A stretch of 58,296 bases of DNA from VRUE01 sp036271315 (GTDB taxonomy: Bacteria; Actinomycetota; Thermoleophilia; Solirubrobacterales; 70-9). Positions 30,306 to 38,063 of the stretch are shown here, in pieces. Numbering within the stretch: position 1 is the stretch's first letter; every line of letters starts with the position of its first letter. The notes below the pieces were generated by a model, which worked only from the letters and a program-made list of their open reading frames with translations, was not told the origin of the DNA and ran no database searches. The stretch covers positions 1 through 58,296 of the forward strand of contig DATBAV010000020.1 of assembly GCA_036271315.1 (NCBI GenBank), written 5' to 3'. The position numbers and the translations under genes were made by a program.

Positions 30306-31376
30306 TTAGGCGAAGATGCGCTGAAGGCGGAAGGCGAGCGCCTCGAGGGCCAGCTCCTCGGAGACGTTGAGGTCGAGGCGGCGGCGGGTGTCCTGGACCA
30401 GCTCGGCGGCGCGGCGGGGACGGGACGGGTCGAGGGCAGCGGCGCGGGACTGCAAGTCGGCGAGGTGGTCGCGGTTGAAGACCACGTCGGTAGCGCCCGA
30501 GGCGGTGGCGGCGAGATCGCGGAACCAGCTCGCGTTCAGCTCCAGGGCAAGGTCGAGGGTCTCGGTTCGGCGACGGCGACCGGCGCGTTTGGCTTCGTCG
30601 CCGATGTCGCGGGCGCTGCGTTTGACCCCGGCTTCGGCTTCCTCATCGAGCAGGTCACGAGTCGCCGCTTCAGCTTCTTCACCAACGGACTCGGCGGTCT
30701 TCAGAACCCGCTGCCAGTCGCTCTCCAGTTCAAGAGCTGCTGCTCGAAGGTCTCTGCCGGAGTCCGAGAGCAAGAATCGGGCGCGAGCAAGATCCCCAGC
30801 TGAGAGGCGGGCGGCGGCGGCCAACTCGTCCGCGGGAGCTTCTGTGCCCAGGGCGGCTTCGATTGCGGCGGGCGGCAGCGGCGCGAAGTCGATCGGCTGG
30901 CAGCGGGAGGCAATCGTCTCCAAGAGCATCGACGGTTCGGCGGTGAGCAGGATCAGGTGGACGAAGTCGGGTGGCTCCTCCAGCGTCTTGAGCAGGGCGT
31001 TCTGGCTCTCGTCGCGCATCTGCTCCGCCGCCTCGATCACGAAGACGCGCTTCTCCGATTCGAAGGGCCTGTAGGACGAGGCGCGGATTACGCGCTCGCG
31101 GACCTCCTCGACCATGTGCTGGGCGCCGCGCGGCCGCAGCCAGACGAGGTCCGGGTGCGGGGAGGGATCGATCAGGGCGCGGCGACGAGCGTCGTCGGGA
31201 TCGGTGGCGTCGGCGGCGAGGATCTCGGCGGCGAAGGCGCGAGCGACCGCTGCCTTTCCCGCTCCACGCGGCCCGCGGAAGAGGTACGCGTGCGAGGGCC
31301 CGGACGCCAACGCCGCCGCGAGCGCCACCCGCGCCCTCCGTTGGTGCTCGGTGACTCTCTCAATCCCCACTGTCAT
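30306..31376 (-). CDS. holB: DNA polymerase III delta-prime subunit (clamp loader)
   Basis: 356 aa. AAA+ fold of clamp-loader subunits: LFRGPRGAGKAAVARAFAAE is a Walker A with Ala instead of Ser/Thr after the Lys, so ATP hydrolysis is unlikely, as for delta-prime. MRDESQNALLKTLEEPPDFV and LILLTAEPSMLLETIASRCQ hold the SRC motif. No zinc-binding cysteine cluster is seen. It sits in the same direction as topA and tmk, a frequent tmk-holB order. A 19-bp hairpin separates it from tmk; its ATG abuts the arm. Confidence 0.9.
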   Translation of the reverse strand: MTVGIERVTEHQRRARVALAAALASGPSHAYLFRGPRGAGKAAVARAFAAEILAADATDPDDARRRALIDPSPHPDLVWLRPRGAQHMVEEVRERVIRASSYRPFESEKRVFVIEAAEQMRDESQNALLKTLEEPPDFVHLILLTAEPSMLLETIASRCQPIDFAPLPPAAIEAALGTEAPADELAAAARLSAGDLARARFLLSDSGRDLRAAALELESDWQRVLKTAESVGEEAEAATRDLLDEEAEAGVKRSARDIGDEAKRAGRRRRTETLDLALELNASWFRDLAATASGATDVVFNRDHLADLQSRAAALDPSRPRRAAELVQDTRRRLDLNVSEELALEALAFRLQRIFA

Positions 31377-31428
31377 CGGTGAGTTTGAGGTTTGTAGGGA
31401 TATGGCACGACAAATCTCAAACTCACCG
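31377..31428. repeat. 19-bp hairpin between tmk and holB
   Basis: Arms 31377-31395 (CGGTGAGTTTGAGGTTTGT) and 31410-31428 pair along 19 bases with one G-T wobble, around a 14-base loop. The tmk TGA (31423-31425 on the minus strand) lies inside one arm and the holB ATG touches the other. It could attenuate or separate the expression of the two genes, or protect mRNA ends. Confidence 0.85.
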
Positions 31429-32016
31429 GAGTTGGGCTGTCTTGATGGCGCTCATCACGCGCTCGTGGACCTCCTCGACGCTGCCTTCGCCATCGATGAC
31501 GGCGACGCGGTCGGAGGCGATCTTGGCGATTTCCTCGTAGGCCTCGGCGACTGCCCGCTGCAGCTCGAGGCCCTCGGACTCGAAGCGGTCGCTGCCCTCG
31601 GCGCGGCCGAGGCCGGTCTCGGGGTCGACCCGCAGCAGCACGGTGACGTCGGGCCAGAGGCCGTCGCTGGCGTTGTCGGTGAGCGTGATTACCTCGGAGG
31701 CGCCGAGTCCGCGCCCAGCGCCCTGGTAGGCGACGCTGGAATCGGCGAAGCGGTCGGCGACGACATCGATGCCGGCCTCGAGTGCCGGCCGGATCACCCG
31801 CGCCGTGAGATCAGCACGAGCGGCAAGGAAGAGCAGGAGCTCGGCGAACGGATCGAGCTCCAGGGCCGGGTCGGCGAGCAGGCCGCGAATCTTCTCCGCC
31901 GCCTCGGTCCCCCCCGGCTCGCGGATCAGCAGCGTCTCAGGGCCAAGCGCTTCGGCCAGCAGCTTCGCCTGGGTGCTCTTGCCGGAACCATCGATGCCCT
32001 CGAGCGAGATAAACAT
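31423..32016 (-). CDS. tmk: Thymidylate kinase
   Basis: 197 aa; the conserved start is MFISLEGIDGSGKSTQAKLL at 32016, although the frame is open to 32049. It phosphorylates dTMP to dTDP. The P-loop EGIDGSGKST, the DR motif in VVADRFADSSVAYQGAGRGL and the LID region DPETGLGRA are all present. The LID has no Arg run but P-loop type supports the bacterial enzyme. It lies between topA and holB on one strand, with palindromic elements in both gaps. Confidence 0.94.
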   Translation of the reverse strand: MFISLEGIDGSGKSTQAKLLAEALGPETLLIREPGGTEAAEKIRGLLADPALELDPFAELLLFLAARADLTARVIRPALEAGIDVVADRFADSSVAYQGAGRGLGASEVITLTDNASDGLWPDVTVLLRVDPETGLGRAEGSDRFESEGLELQRAVAEAYEEIAKIASDRVAVIDGEGSVEEVHERVMSAIKTAQLR

Positions 32017-32029
32017 GTCGTCGGACCCG

Positions 32030-32076
32030 TTCCGGTGGTCCTTATCCACCGTATAGGGGGATAAAGCGCACCGGAA
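32030..32076. repeat. Family C palindromic element between topA and tmk
   Basis: Arms 32030-32047 and 32059-32076 pair as 8 bp, a four-base internal loop, and 6 bp, around an 11-base loop containing TATAGG. Read on the minus strand, TTCCGGTGCGCTTTATCC of one arm is identical to the left arm of the element at 36216. It fills the 63-base gap between two same-strand genes. Confidence 0.8.
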
Positions 32077-32079
32077 GCG

Positions 32080-34362
32080 TTATTTGGCCGCGGCCTTGGC
32101 GCGTTTGCGACCGCGGGTGGCGGTGTCGGCTTTGCTTGCGACCTTGGTCTTTTTGGCTTTGGCGGGGGGCTTGTCCTCGTCGCCTTTGGGCAGCGGCTTC
32201 TCCGCCATCGCTTCTTTGGCCGCTTTCGCCGCCTCGCGTTCGGCGCGGCGTTTCTTCATCTCCTGCATCGACTCGCAGTCGTCGTTGAGGCAGAGGTTCC
32301 AGGGGCGACCACGGAAGGGCTGCACTTTCAGCCGCGGCGTCTCGCCGCAGATCGAGCAGCGTTCTTCGAGTTTGAAGACGTCGCCGCGCTGGGGCAGGGG
32401 GAAGGTCTGGTCGCAGGACTCGGGATCGTCGAGGGTCCAGCCGCTGCAGCCGACGAAGCGCTTGCCCGACTTCTTGGCGCGGATCACCCGCAACATGTGG
32501 GGCGAGCCGTCCTCCTTCTTGCGGCCGGCTTCTTCGCAGACCTTGCAGGGACCGAGGATGCGGTCCTCGTCCATGCCCTTCCAGACGACTTTGGCCAGGT
32601 CTTCGCGGCTCGCGTCGATTTCGGTCCAGGTCTTGTGCAGCAGTTCGCGGCTGTCGCCGACGACGCCGTCCTTGCTCATCGCGCCAGCGGCGATCTGGTC
32701 CATCTCGGACTCGAGCTGGGCGGTCATCTCCGGCGTCGCCATCGCCGGCACGTATTTTTTGAACGCCTCGTACATCGCGATCCCGGTCTCGGTCGGGATC
32801 GGCGGGTTGCTGTAGACGTAGCCGCGGTCGAAGAGCTTCTTGATGATGTCGGCGCGGGTCGCCTTGGTGCCGAGGCCGCGCTCCTCCATCATCTCGACCA
32901 GCTTCGCCTGCGAGATGCGGCCGGGGGGCTGGGTCTCCTTGTCGAGGATCCAGGGCTCGCCGTCGAGCTGCAGGGTCTGACCCTCCTTCAGCGCCGGGAT
33001 CTCCTCGTCGGAGGAGCGGGCGTAGGTGTATATGCCGGCGTAGCCGGCGTCGACGACTACCGAGCCGCGGACGAAGTAGGTCTGGTCGCCCGCCTGAATG
33101 TCGGCGCGCGTGGACTCGGTGATCATCGGCGGGCTGAAGGTGGCGAGGAAGCGACGCACGACCAGTTCGTAAACGCGCTTCTTGGGGCCGTCGCCGAGCG
33201 CGCCGGGGTGGATCGCCTGGGTCGGGTAGATCGGCGGGTGGTCCGTGGTCTCTTTTTTGCCGCGGGTCGGCTTCAGATCGCCGTCGAGCAGGCCCGAAGC
33301 GGCCGAGAACTCCTTGACCTTGACCAGCGAGGTGACCAGCTCGCGCAGCGGCAGCGAGACCGGGTAGACCGTGTTGTCGGTACGCGGGTAGGAGATGAAG
33401 CCGTCCATGTAGAGGTCCTCGGCGAGGCGCATCGCGGCGGCGGGGGTGATGCCGAGGCGGCTGGAGGCATCGGTGGTGAAGGCGGTCGTGTTGTAGGGCG
33501 TTGGCGGCTTGCGGGTGTTCTTGCGCGCCGTCACCGACTTGACCGTGCCGGGGCCGGCGGTGCCGGCGAAGGCCGCGTCAGCCTCCGACTTCTCCCAGAA
33601 CTTGTCGGTCTCGTGGTGGGTCTCGAAGCTGCCGTCGGGATGCTCGAACTTGGCGAAGAGTTCCCAGAAGGGTTTGGCGACGTGGGCGCGGCGCTCCATC
33701 TCGCGCTCGACGATCAGGCCCAGGGTCGGGCTCTGCACGCGGCCGACCGAGAGGAAGTTGGAGCCGAAGCGGCGGGTCGAGAGCGAGACCGCGCGGGTCA
33801 GCGTCGCGCCCCAGAGCAGGTCGATGTCCTGACGGGCGGCGCCGGCGTTGGCCAGCGGGTAGGAGAGCTCGTCGAGCTCGTTGAAGGCGCGCTCGATCTC
33901 TTCTTTGGTCAGCGCCGAGTAGCGGGCGCGCTTGATCCGCAGCGTGCCGGCCTTGGTTTCCTCACGGTTGCCAAGCGTCGGGTTGGCGTCGAGCATCTCC
34001 TCCAGCGCCTCGAGCCCGATCAGCTCGCCCTCGCGGTCGAAGTCGGTCGCGATCACCAGCTCGTCGGCCTCTTGGGCGACCTTGCGGATCGCCTTGACGA
34101 CGTTCTTGTCGGTCGGCTCCTTGATCAGCTCGGCGTCGATCAGGTCGTGCAGATCGGTTTTCTGCCAGTTCGAGTAACCCTCGGGGAAGGCCGGGCCGAG
34201 TACGTGGCCCTTGAGCCCAATCGTGCGCTGGATCTCGCCACCGTCGTCAGTCCACGTGTAGTACGGGACTTTGAAGGTTTTGTCGCTGGTCGCGCTGCCC
34301 TTGCTGAGGAAGGTCGCGATCTTCTCGGCGCTGTTGTTCTTCTCGGTGACGATTAGACGCAT
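32080..34362 (-). CDS. topA: Type IA DNA topoisomerase I, archaeal-type
   Basis: 760 aa from ATG 34362, nine bases after a TACCCT -10 box. The TOPRIM domain has RLIVTEKNNSAEKIATFLSK and the acidic ATDFDREGELIGLEALEEML. The catalytic Tyr is in FISYPRTDNTVYPVSLPLRE; the Pro after Tyr and the following TDNT are as in archaeal TopA, while bacterial TopA has YMRTDS. Two zinc-binding regions follow (CKVCEEAG with CSGW, and CSICGETP with CLNDDC), then a Lys-rich tail ending RGRKRAKAAAK. It relaxes negatively supercoiled DNA. It starts a topA-tmk-holB series. Confidence 0.92.
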   Translation of the reverse strand: MRLIVTEKNNSAEKIATFLSKGSATSDKTFKVPYYTWTDDGGEIQRTIGLKGHVLGPAFPEGYSNWQKTDLHDLIDAELIKEPTDKNVVKAIRKVAQEADELVIATDFDREGELIGLEALEEMLDANPTLGNREETKAGTLRIKRARYSALTKEEIERAFNELDELSYPLANAGAARQDIDLLWGATLTRAVSLSTRRFGSNFLSVGRVQSPTLGLIVEREMERRAHVAKPFWELFAKFEHPDGSFETHHETDKFWEKSEADAAFAGTAGPGTVKSVTARKNTRKPPTPYNTTAFTTDASSRLGITPAAAMRLAEDLYMDGFISYPRTDNTVYPVSLPLRELVTSLVKVKEFSAASGLLDGDLKPTRGKKETTDHPPIYPTQAIHPGALGDGPKKRVYELVVRRFLATFSPPMITESTRADIQAGDQTYFVRGSVVVDAGYAGIYTYARSSDEEIPALKEGQTLQLDGEPWILDKETQPPGRISQAKLVEMMEERGLGTKATRADIIKKLFDRGYVYSNPPIPTETGIAMYEAFKKYVPAMATPEMTAQLESEMDQIAAGAMSKDGVVGDSRELLHKTWTEIDASREDLAKVVWKGMDEDRILGPCKVCEEAGRKKEDGSPHMLRVIRAKKSGKRFVGCSGWTLDDPESCDQTFPLPQRGDVFKLEERCSICGETPRLKVQPFRGRPWNLCLNDDCESMQEMKKRRAEREAAKAAKEAMAEKPLPKGDEDKPPAKAKKTKVASKADTATRGRKRAKAAAK

Positions 34363-34371
34363 CGGGCGGCG

Positions 34372-34377
34372 AGGGTA
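34372..34377 (-). promoter_or_regulatory. -10 box of topA
   Basis: TACCCT on the minus strand ends nine bases before the topA ATG. A good -35-like TTGACA lies 20 bases further upstream, a spacing longer than usual, so the exact pairing is uncertain. Confidence 0.45.
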
Positions 34378-34484
34378 GCAGGGGCGCTCGGCGACGCTGT
34401 CAAGAAGAAATCTCTGCTGCCACTCTTCATATCTGGCCACGAGTTGCCGATCAGGGGTGCAATGAACGTAGGATCGCGACCTCA

Positions 34485-35417
34485 ATGAGGGCTTTGGTGA
34501 CAGGCGGGGCCGGCTTCATCGGCTCGAATCTGACCGACGCGCTGCTGGCGCGCGGCGACGAGGCGATCATCGTCGACGACCTCTCCACCGGCCGCCGCGA
34601 GAACATCGAGCGGGCGCTCGCCAACGGCGCGACGCTGGTCGAGGCCGACATCCGCGACCGCGCCGCGATCGAGGAGATCGCCGGCCGCGAGCGTCCCGAG
34701 GCGATCTTCCACCTGGCTGCCCAGATCGACGTGCGCAAGTCGATCGCCGACCCGGCCTTCGACGCCTCGATCAACGTCGGCGGCACCGCCAACGTGCTCG
34801 AGGCCGCCCGCGCCGCCGAGGTACGCCGCGTCGTCTTCAGCTCGACCGGGGGCGCGATCTACGGCGAGGGCGACGGCCAGGAGCTGCCGCTCGGCGAGGA
34901 CGCGCCGCTGGCGCCCGAGGCCCCCTACGGCCAGAGCAAGTTCGCCGGCGAGGGCTACCTCTCCCTCTACGAGCGCCTCTACGGACTTTCCAGCGTGCCG
35001 CTGCGGCTCGGCAACGTCTACGGCCCGCGCCAGGACCCCCTCGGCGAGGCCGGCGTGGTCGCGATCTTCTGCGGCCGCCTGCGCGAGGGCAAGCAGCCAA
35101 CCGTCTTTGGCGACGGCAAGCAGACCCGTGACTACATATATGTGGGCGACGTGGTTTCCGCGATGCTCGCCGCGGCAGAGGCCGAGACAAGCGGCCCGAT
35201 CAACATCGGCACCGGGATCGAGACCGACGTACTGGAGCTGGTCAGCGCCCTCGGCGAGCTCGGCGGCGGCGGCAACTTCGAGCCGGAGTTCGCGCCGCCC
35301 CGCACCGGCGAGGTGCAGCGCATCTCGATCGACCCCGCCCGCGCCGCGAGTGAGCTGGGCTGGCGGGCGGAGATGGACCTCAAAGAGGGTCTCCGGGTCA
35401 CGCTGGACTCGATCTGA
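34485..35417 (+). CDS. NAD-dependent sugar-nucleotide epimerase (GalE-like)
   Basis: 310 aa. The extended SDR motifs are RALVTGGAGFIGSNLTDALL for NAD, VVFSSTGGAIYGEG with Ser, and YGQSKFAGEGYLSLYERLYG with Tyr-x-x-x-Lys. The sugar-binding part has LRLGNVYGPRQDPLGEAGVV and FGDGKQTRDYIYVGDVVSAM, typical of UDP-glucose/UDP-galactose epimerases and related dehydratases. It probably provides an activated sugar for the cell envelope. Divergent from topA; the 122-base gap holds topA promoter sequence. Confidence 0.9.
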   Translation: MRALVTGGAGFIGSNLTDALLARGDEAIIVDDLSTGRRENIERALANGATLVEADIRDRAAIEEIAGRERPEAIFHLAAQIDVRKSIADPAFDASINVGGTANVLEAARAAEVRRVVFSSTGGAIYGEGDGQELPLGEDAPLAPEAPYGQSKFAGEGYLSLYERLYGLSSVPLRLGNVYGPRQDPLGEAGVVAIFCGRLREGKQPTVFGDGKQTRDYIYVGDVVSAMLAAAEAETSGPINIGTGIETDVLELVSALGELGGGGNFEPEFAPPRTGEVQRISIDPARAASELGWRAEMDLKEGLRVTLDSI

Positions 35418-35452
35418 GCACCGCCTCCGGGTGGCCAGCTCGGCCTCATCAC

Positions 35453-35458
35453 TAGGCT
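35453..35458 (+). promoter_or_regulatory. -10 box of the precorrin-2 dehydrogenase-like gene
   Basis: TAGGCT ends seven bases before ATG 35466 and no Shine-Dalgarno sequence intervenes, so the transcript is probably leaderless. This supports the upstream start and the reality of the cysteine-rich extension. Confidence 0.5.
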
Positions 35459-35465
35459 TTGGTGC

Positions 35466-36212
35466 ATGCCCGCCCAGGCCTACGCCGGCAAGGAGTGCGT
35501 ATGTCAGCTGCGCAAGGGGATCTGCGATCAGTCCTGCGTGCGCGACATGCTGGAGACGCCGTTCTATATCGCCTGCTTGAAGCTGAAGGGGCGGCGCTGC
35601 GTGGTGATCGGCGGCGGCGACATCGGGCTCGAGAAGGTCGAGGGACTGCTCGCCTGCGACGCGGATGTGACCCTGATTGCGCCGGTCGTCCACCCCGAAC
35701 TGGAGAGCCTTGCGGCAGAGGGCTCGATCAAGTGGGAGAAGCGCGCCTACGCCGGCGCCGCCGACCTCGAGGGCGTCTTCATGGCGATCGCCTCGACCGA
35801 CGACACCGAGGTCAACATCAAGGTCTATGACGACGCCGAGCAGCGGGCGATGCTGGTCAACATCGTCGACGTGCCGCCGCTCTGCAACTTCATCTTGCCG
35901 GCGATCGTGCGCACCGGCCCGCTGGCAATCGCGATCTCGACCGCTGGCGCCTCCCCCGCCCTGGCGAAGCGGATGAAGCGCGAGATCTCCGAGCTCTTCG
36001 GCGAGGAGTACGCGCGCCTGGCGGTGATCCTCAACGACGCCCGCGGCTGGGCCAAGGGGACGCTGCCGACCTACCAGGACCGCAAGGAGTTCTTCGAGGG
36101 CATCGTCAACGGCGAGCCCGATCCGATCGAGCTGATCAAGGGCGACCGTGAGGTCGAGCTACTGGCCCTGATCGAGGCCGCCAAAGAGCGCGCAGCCGCG
36201 GCCCTGGCCTGA
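35466..36212 (+). CDS. Precorrin-2 dehydrogenase/ferrochelatase-like protein (siroheme synthesis)
   Basis: 248 aa. The NAD-binding core CLKLKGRRCVVIGGGDIGLE is that of the Met8p/CysG-N/SirC family, and IAISTAGASPALAKRMKREI is the second conserved block. These oxidise precorrin-2 to sirohydrochlorin, and some insert iron. Unusual is the N-terminus before residue 28: MPAQAYAGKECVCQLRKGIC then DQSC, with Cys 11, 13, 20 and 24. ATG 35547 (MLETPFYIACLKLKG) would remove it, but the TAGGCT box just before ATG 35466 favours the long form. Confidence 0.85.
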   Translation: MPAQAYAGKECVCQLRKGICDQSCVRDMLETPFYIACLKLKGRRCVVIGGGDIGLEKVEGLLACDADVTLIAPVVHPELESLAAEGSIKWEKRAYAGAADLEGVFMAIASTDDTEVNIKVYDDAEQRAMLVNIVDVPPLCNFILPAIVRTGPLAIAISTAGASPALAKRMKREISELFGEEYARLAVILNDARGWAKGTLPTYQDRKEFFEGIVNGEPDPIELIKGDREVELLALIEAAKERAAAALA

Positions 36213-36215
36213 GCG

Positions 36216-36262
36216 TTCCGGTGCGCTTTATCCCTCTATAGGAAGGAAAAGGCGCACCGGAA
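36216..36262. repeat. Family C palindromic element between convergent genes
   Basis: Arms 36216-36233 (TTCCGGTGCGCTTTATCC) and 36245-36262 pair over 18 positions with one wobble and one mismatch; the first 11 are perfect. The 11-base loop contains TATAGG, as does the copy at 32030. It lies 3 bases after the precorrin-2 dehydrogenase stop and 8 bases before the MarR stop, so it may terminate both. Confidence 0.85.
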
Positions 36263-36270
36263 GCCTTGGT

Positions 36271-36771
36271 TCAGGTGCCGCAAGCCGAGCCACGCACGCT
36301 GTCGAGTGTCTTGCGCAGCTCATTGGCCTGGGCGACGCTGAGGTTGGCCGAGAAGGCGACCTCGAGCTCGGCGATCACGGCCGGGCGCATCTCGGCGAGC
36401 AGGTCGCGGCCAGCGGGCGTCAGCGTCGCGTAGCTGACCCGGCGATCGGTCTCGCAGAAGGTCCGCTCCAGCAGACCGGCCTTGACCAGGCGGTCGACCA
36501 GCTTGGTCAAGCCGCCGCGGGTGATCACCAAGGCCTCGGCCAGGTCCCCCATCTTCATTCGCTCATCGGGAGCTTCGGAGACGGCGGCGAGAACCTCGTA
36601 CCAGGGCAGCGGCGGGAAGTCGGCGGCGGAGAGCATTTCCTGCAGGCGCTGGACGATCGCCGCGTGGGTACGGGTCAGCGCGCCCCAGGCATCGCCGTGG
36701 GGATTTTGCGCGGCGGCGCCGTCGCTTTGAGAAGCCACGTCTGGCGTTCTGTCTGCGGTTGCTTGCTCCAT
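36271..36771 (-). CDS. MarR-family transcriptional regulator
   Basis: 166 aa. The winged helix reads LPWYEVLAAVSEAPDERMKM then GDLAEALVITRGGLTKLVDR (recognition helix), followed by the wing ERTFCETDRRVSYATLTPAG. The N-terminal 25 residues are a variable tail. Divergent from the yceI-FMN reductase pair with a TTGTA-TC-TACAA palindrome in the gap, which it likely binds, repressing both directions. Cys in CETD might sense redox, but this is speculative. Confidence 0.9.
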   Translation of the reverse strand: MEQATADRTPDVASQSDGAAAQNPHGDAWGALTRTHAAIVQRLQEMLSAADFPPLPWYEVLAAVSEAPDERMKMGDLAEALVITRGGLTKLVDRLVKAGLLERTFCETDRRVSYATLTPAGRDLLAEMRPAVIAELEVAFSANLSVAQANELRKTLDSVRGSACGT

Positions 36772-36810
36772 CGATTACATGATCGCAGATGAATGTTGTC
36801 TAAGCAATAG

Positions 36811-36822
36811 TTGTATCTACAA
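36811..36822. promoter_or_regulatory. Candidate MarR operator
   Basis: TTGTATCTACAA is an inverted repeat of TTGTA around TC, in the A+T-rich 121-base gap between marR and yceI. Its form is usual for MarR operators. Related AGCAAGCAA/GTAGCAG-like stretches around 36830-36870 may be further half-sites. Confidence 0.5.
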
Positions 36823-36892
36823 GCATTTCTGCTACGATTGTTTCTGCGTCAATTATTTAGCAAGCAACTACTGACTTGGAAAGAAGGCAGAG

Positions 36893-37444
36893 ATGAGCAC
36901 GCAGACGGTCGCCCAGCAGGTTCCGGCAGGTACATACGTGGTGGACCCAGTCCACTCCTCGATCAACTTCGCCATCACCCACAACGGCGTGGCGACCTTC
37001 CGCAGCGGCTTTGACGCCTACGAGGCGCGATTGAGCGGCGGCGAGACAGCCAAGCTCGAGGGCACAGTCGACGTGGCCAGCATCAAGATCGACGAGGAGC
37101 AGCTCAAGGGCCACCTGCTCTCCCCCGACTTCTTCGACGCCAGTCGCTACCCGCAGCTGCGCTTCAACTCGAGCGAGCTCAGCGTCGCCGAGGACGGCGT
37201 CGTGACGCTGCGCGGCGAGCTCGAGATCCGCGGCGAGAAGCGCGAGGTCGAGGCCAGTGGCAAGTTCGGCCAGCTCGGCGCCGACCTCGCCGGCAACGCC
37301 CGCGTCGGCCTCTCGGTCGCGGCAACGGTCGACCGCCGTAACTTCGGTCTCGACTGGAACGCCGAGCTGCCCAGCGGCGGCGAGGTGCTCGACTACGAGG
37401 TCTCGATCGCGGTCGAGCTGGAGCTGGTCGAGGAGGTCGAGTAG
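36893..37444 (+). CDS. YceI-family lipid-binding protein
   Basis: 183 aa. The typical opening GTYVVDPVHSSINFAITHNG, then LKGHLLSPDFFDASRYPQLR and the strand-rich end VDRRNFGLDWNAELPSGGEV define the YceI beta-barrel, which binds isoprenoid or fatty-acid-like molecules. No signal peptide is present, so this copy is cytosolic, unlike E. coli YceI. ATG 36893 has AAGGCAGAG upstream. It is followed after two bases by the FMN reductase gene, and both are likely under the divergent MarR. Confidence 0.92.
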   Translation: MSTQTVAQQVPAGTYVVDPVHSSINFAITHNGVATFRSGFDAYEARLSGGETAKLEGTVDVASIKIDEEQLKGHLLSPDFFDASRYPQLRFNSSELSVAEDGVVTLRGELEIRGEKREVEASGKFGQLGADLAGNARVGLSVAATVDRRNFGLDWNAELPSGGEVLDYEVSIAVELELVEEVE

Positions 37445-37446
37445 CG

Positions 37447-38007
37447 ATGCGGGTGCTGGGCATATCCGGCAGCCTGCGGTCCGGCTCGCTGAACAGTGCC
37501 CTGCTGCGGGCGGCCGCCGAGCGGCTGCCCGCCGGGGCGGATCTGGTCGAGTTCGAGCGCCTGCGCGAGGTCCCGCCCTACGACGAGGACGTCGAACTGG
37601 AGGCGACCCCGGCCGTGGTCGAGGAGCTGCGCCAAGCGGTGCGCGAGGCCGACGCCGTCCTGATCGCGACCCCCGAGTACAACCACTCGATCCCGGGCCA
37701 GCTCAAGAACGCGCTCGACTGGGTCTCCCGCCCGGCCGGCAAGAGCGCTCTCAACGGCAAGCCGGCGGCGGCAATCGGCGCCTCGACCGGCATGTTCGGC
37801 GCGGTCTGGGCCCAGGCCGAGCTGCGCAAGGTGCTCGGTGCCCTGGGTGGCCGAGTCGTCGAGGCCGAGCTGCCAGTCGGCCACGCCAAGGAGCTGCTCG
37901 ACGGCGAGCGCCTCGAGCTCTCACCCCAGCAGTCCGAGCAGCTGGAGGAGATCCTCGCCGAGCTGATCTCAGAGGCCGAGATCGAGTCCGGGCTGGTCGC
38001 GGCCTAG
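37447..38007 (+). CDS. NADPH-dependent FMN reductase
   Basis: 186 aa. Flavodoxin-like fold: VLGISGSLRSGSLNSALLRA binds the FMN phosphate, and DAVLIATPEYNHSIPGQLKN with ALDWVSRP is the classic second block of the NADPH:FMN reductase/azoreductase family. It should reduce FMN or quinones in the cytosol. It is co-transcribed with yceI (two-base gap), and the marR-yceI-FMN reductase set suggests an oxidative or quinone-stress response (inference). Confidence 0.93.
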   Translation: MRVLGISGSLRSGSLNSALLRAAAERLPAGADLVEFERLREVPPYDEDVELEATPAVVEELRQAVREADAVLIATPEYNHSIPGQLKNALDWVSRPAGKSALNGKPAAAIGASTGMFGAVWAQAELRKVLGALGGRVVEAELPVGHAKELLDGERLELSPQQSEQLEEILAELISEAEIESGLVAA

Positions 38008-38022
38008 ATCCCGACGCGCCCC

Positions 38023-38051
38023 CCTTTGACCACCCCTGAGGTGGTTAAGGG
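38023..38051. terminator. Hairpin between convergent genes, terminator-like
   Basis: CCTTTGACCACC (38023-38034) pairs with GGTGGTTAAGGG (38040-38051) over 12 positions with two wobbles around a five-base loop. It lies 15 bases after the FMN reductase stop and 12 bases from the convergent hemolysin III stop. No strong U-run follows on either side. Confidence 0.55.
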
Positions 38052-38063
38052 AGGGCAGATGCG

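Noticed and set aside
32497..34356. 619-codon plus-strand open frame opposite topA
   Set aside because: Composition is the reverse-strand shadow of a GC-rich gene (Asp/Val/Gly/Leu-rich, no domain), while topA has full family motifs on the other strand.
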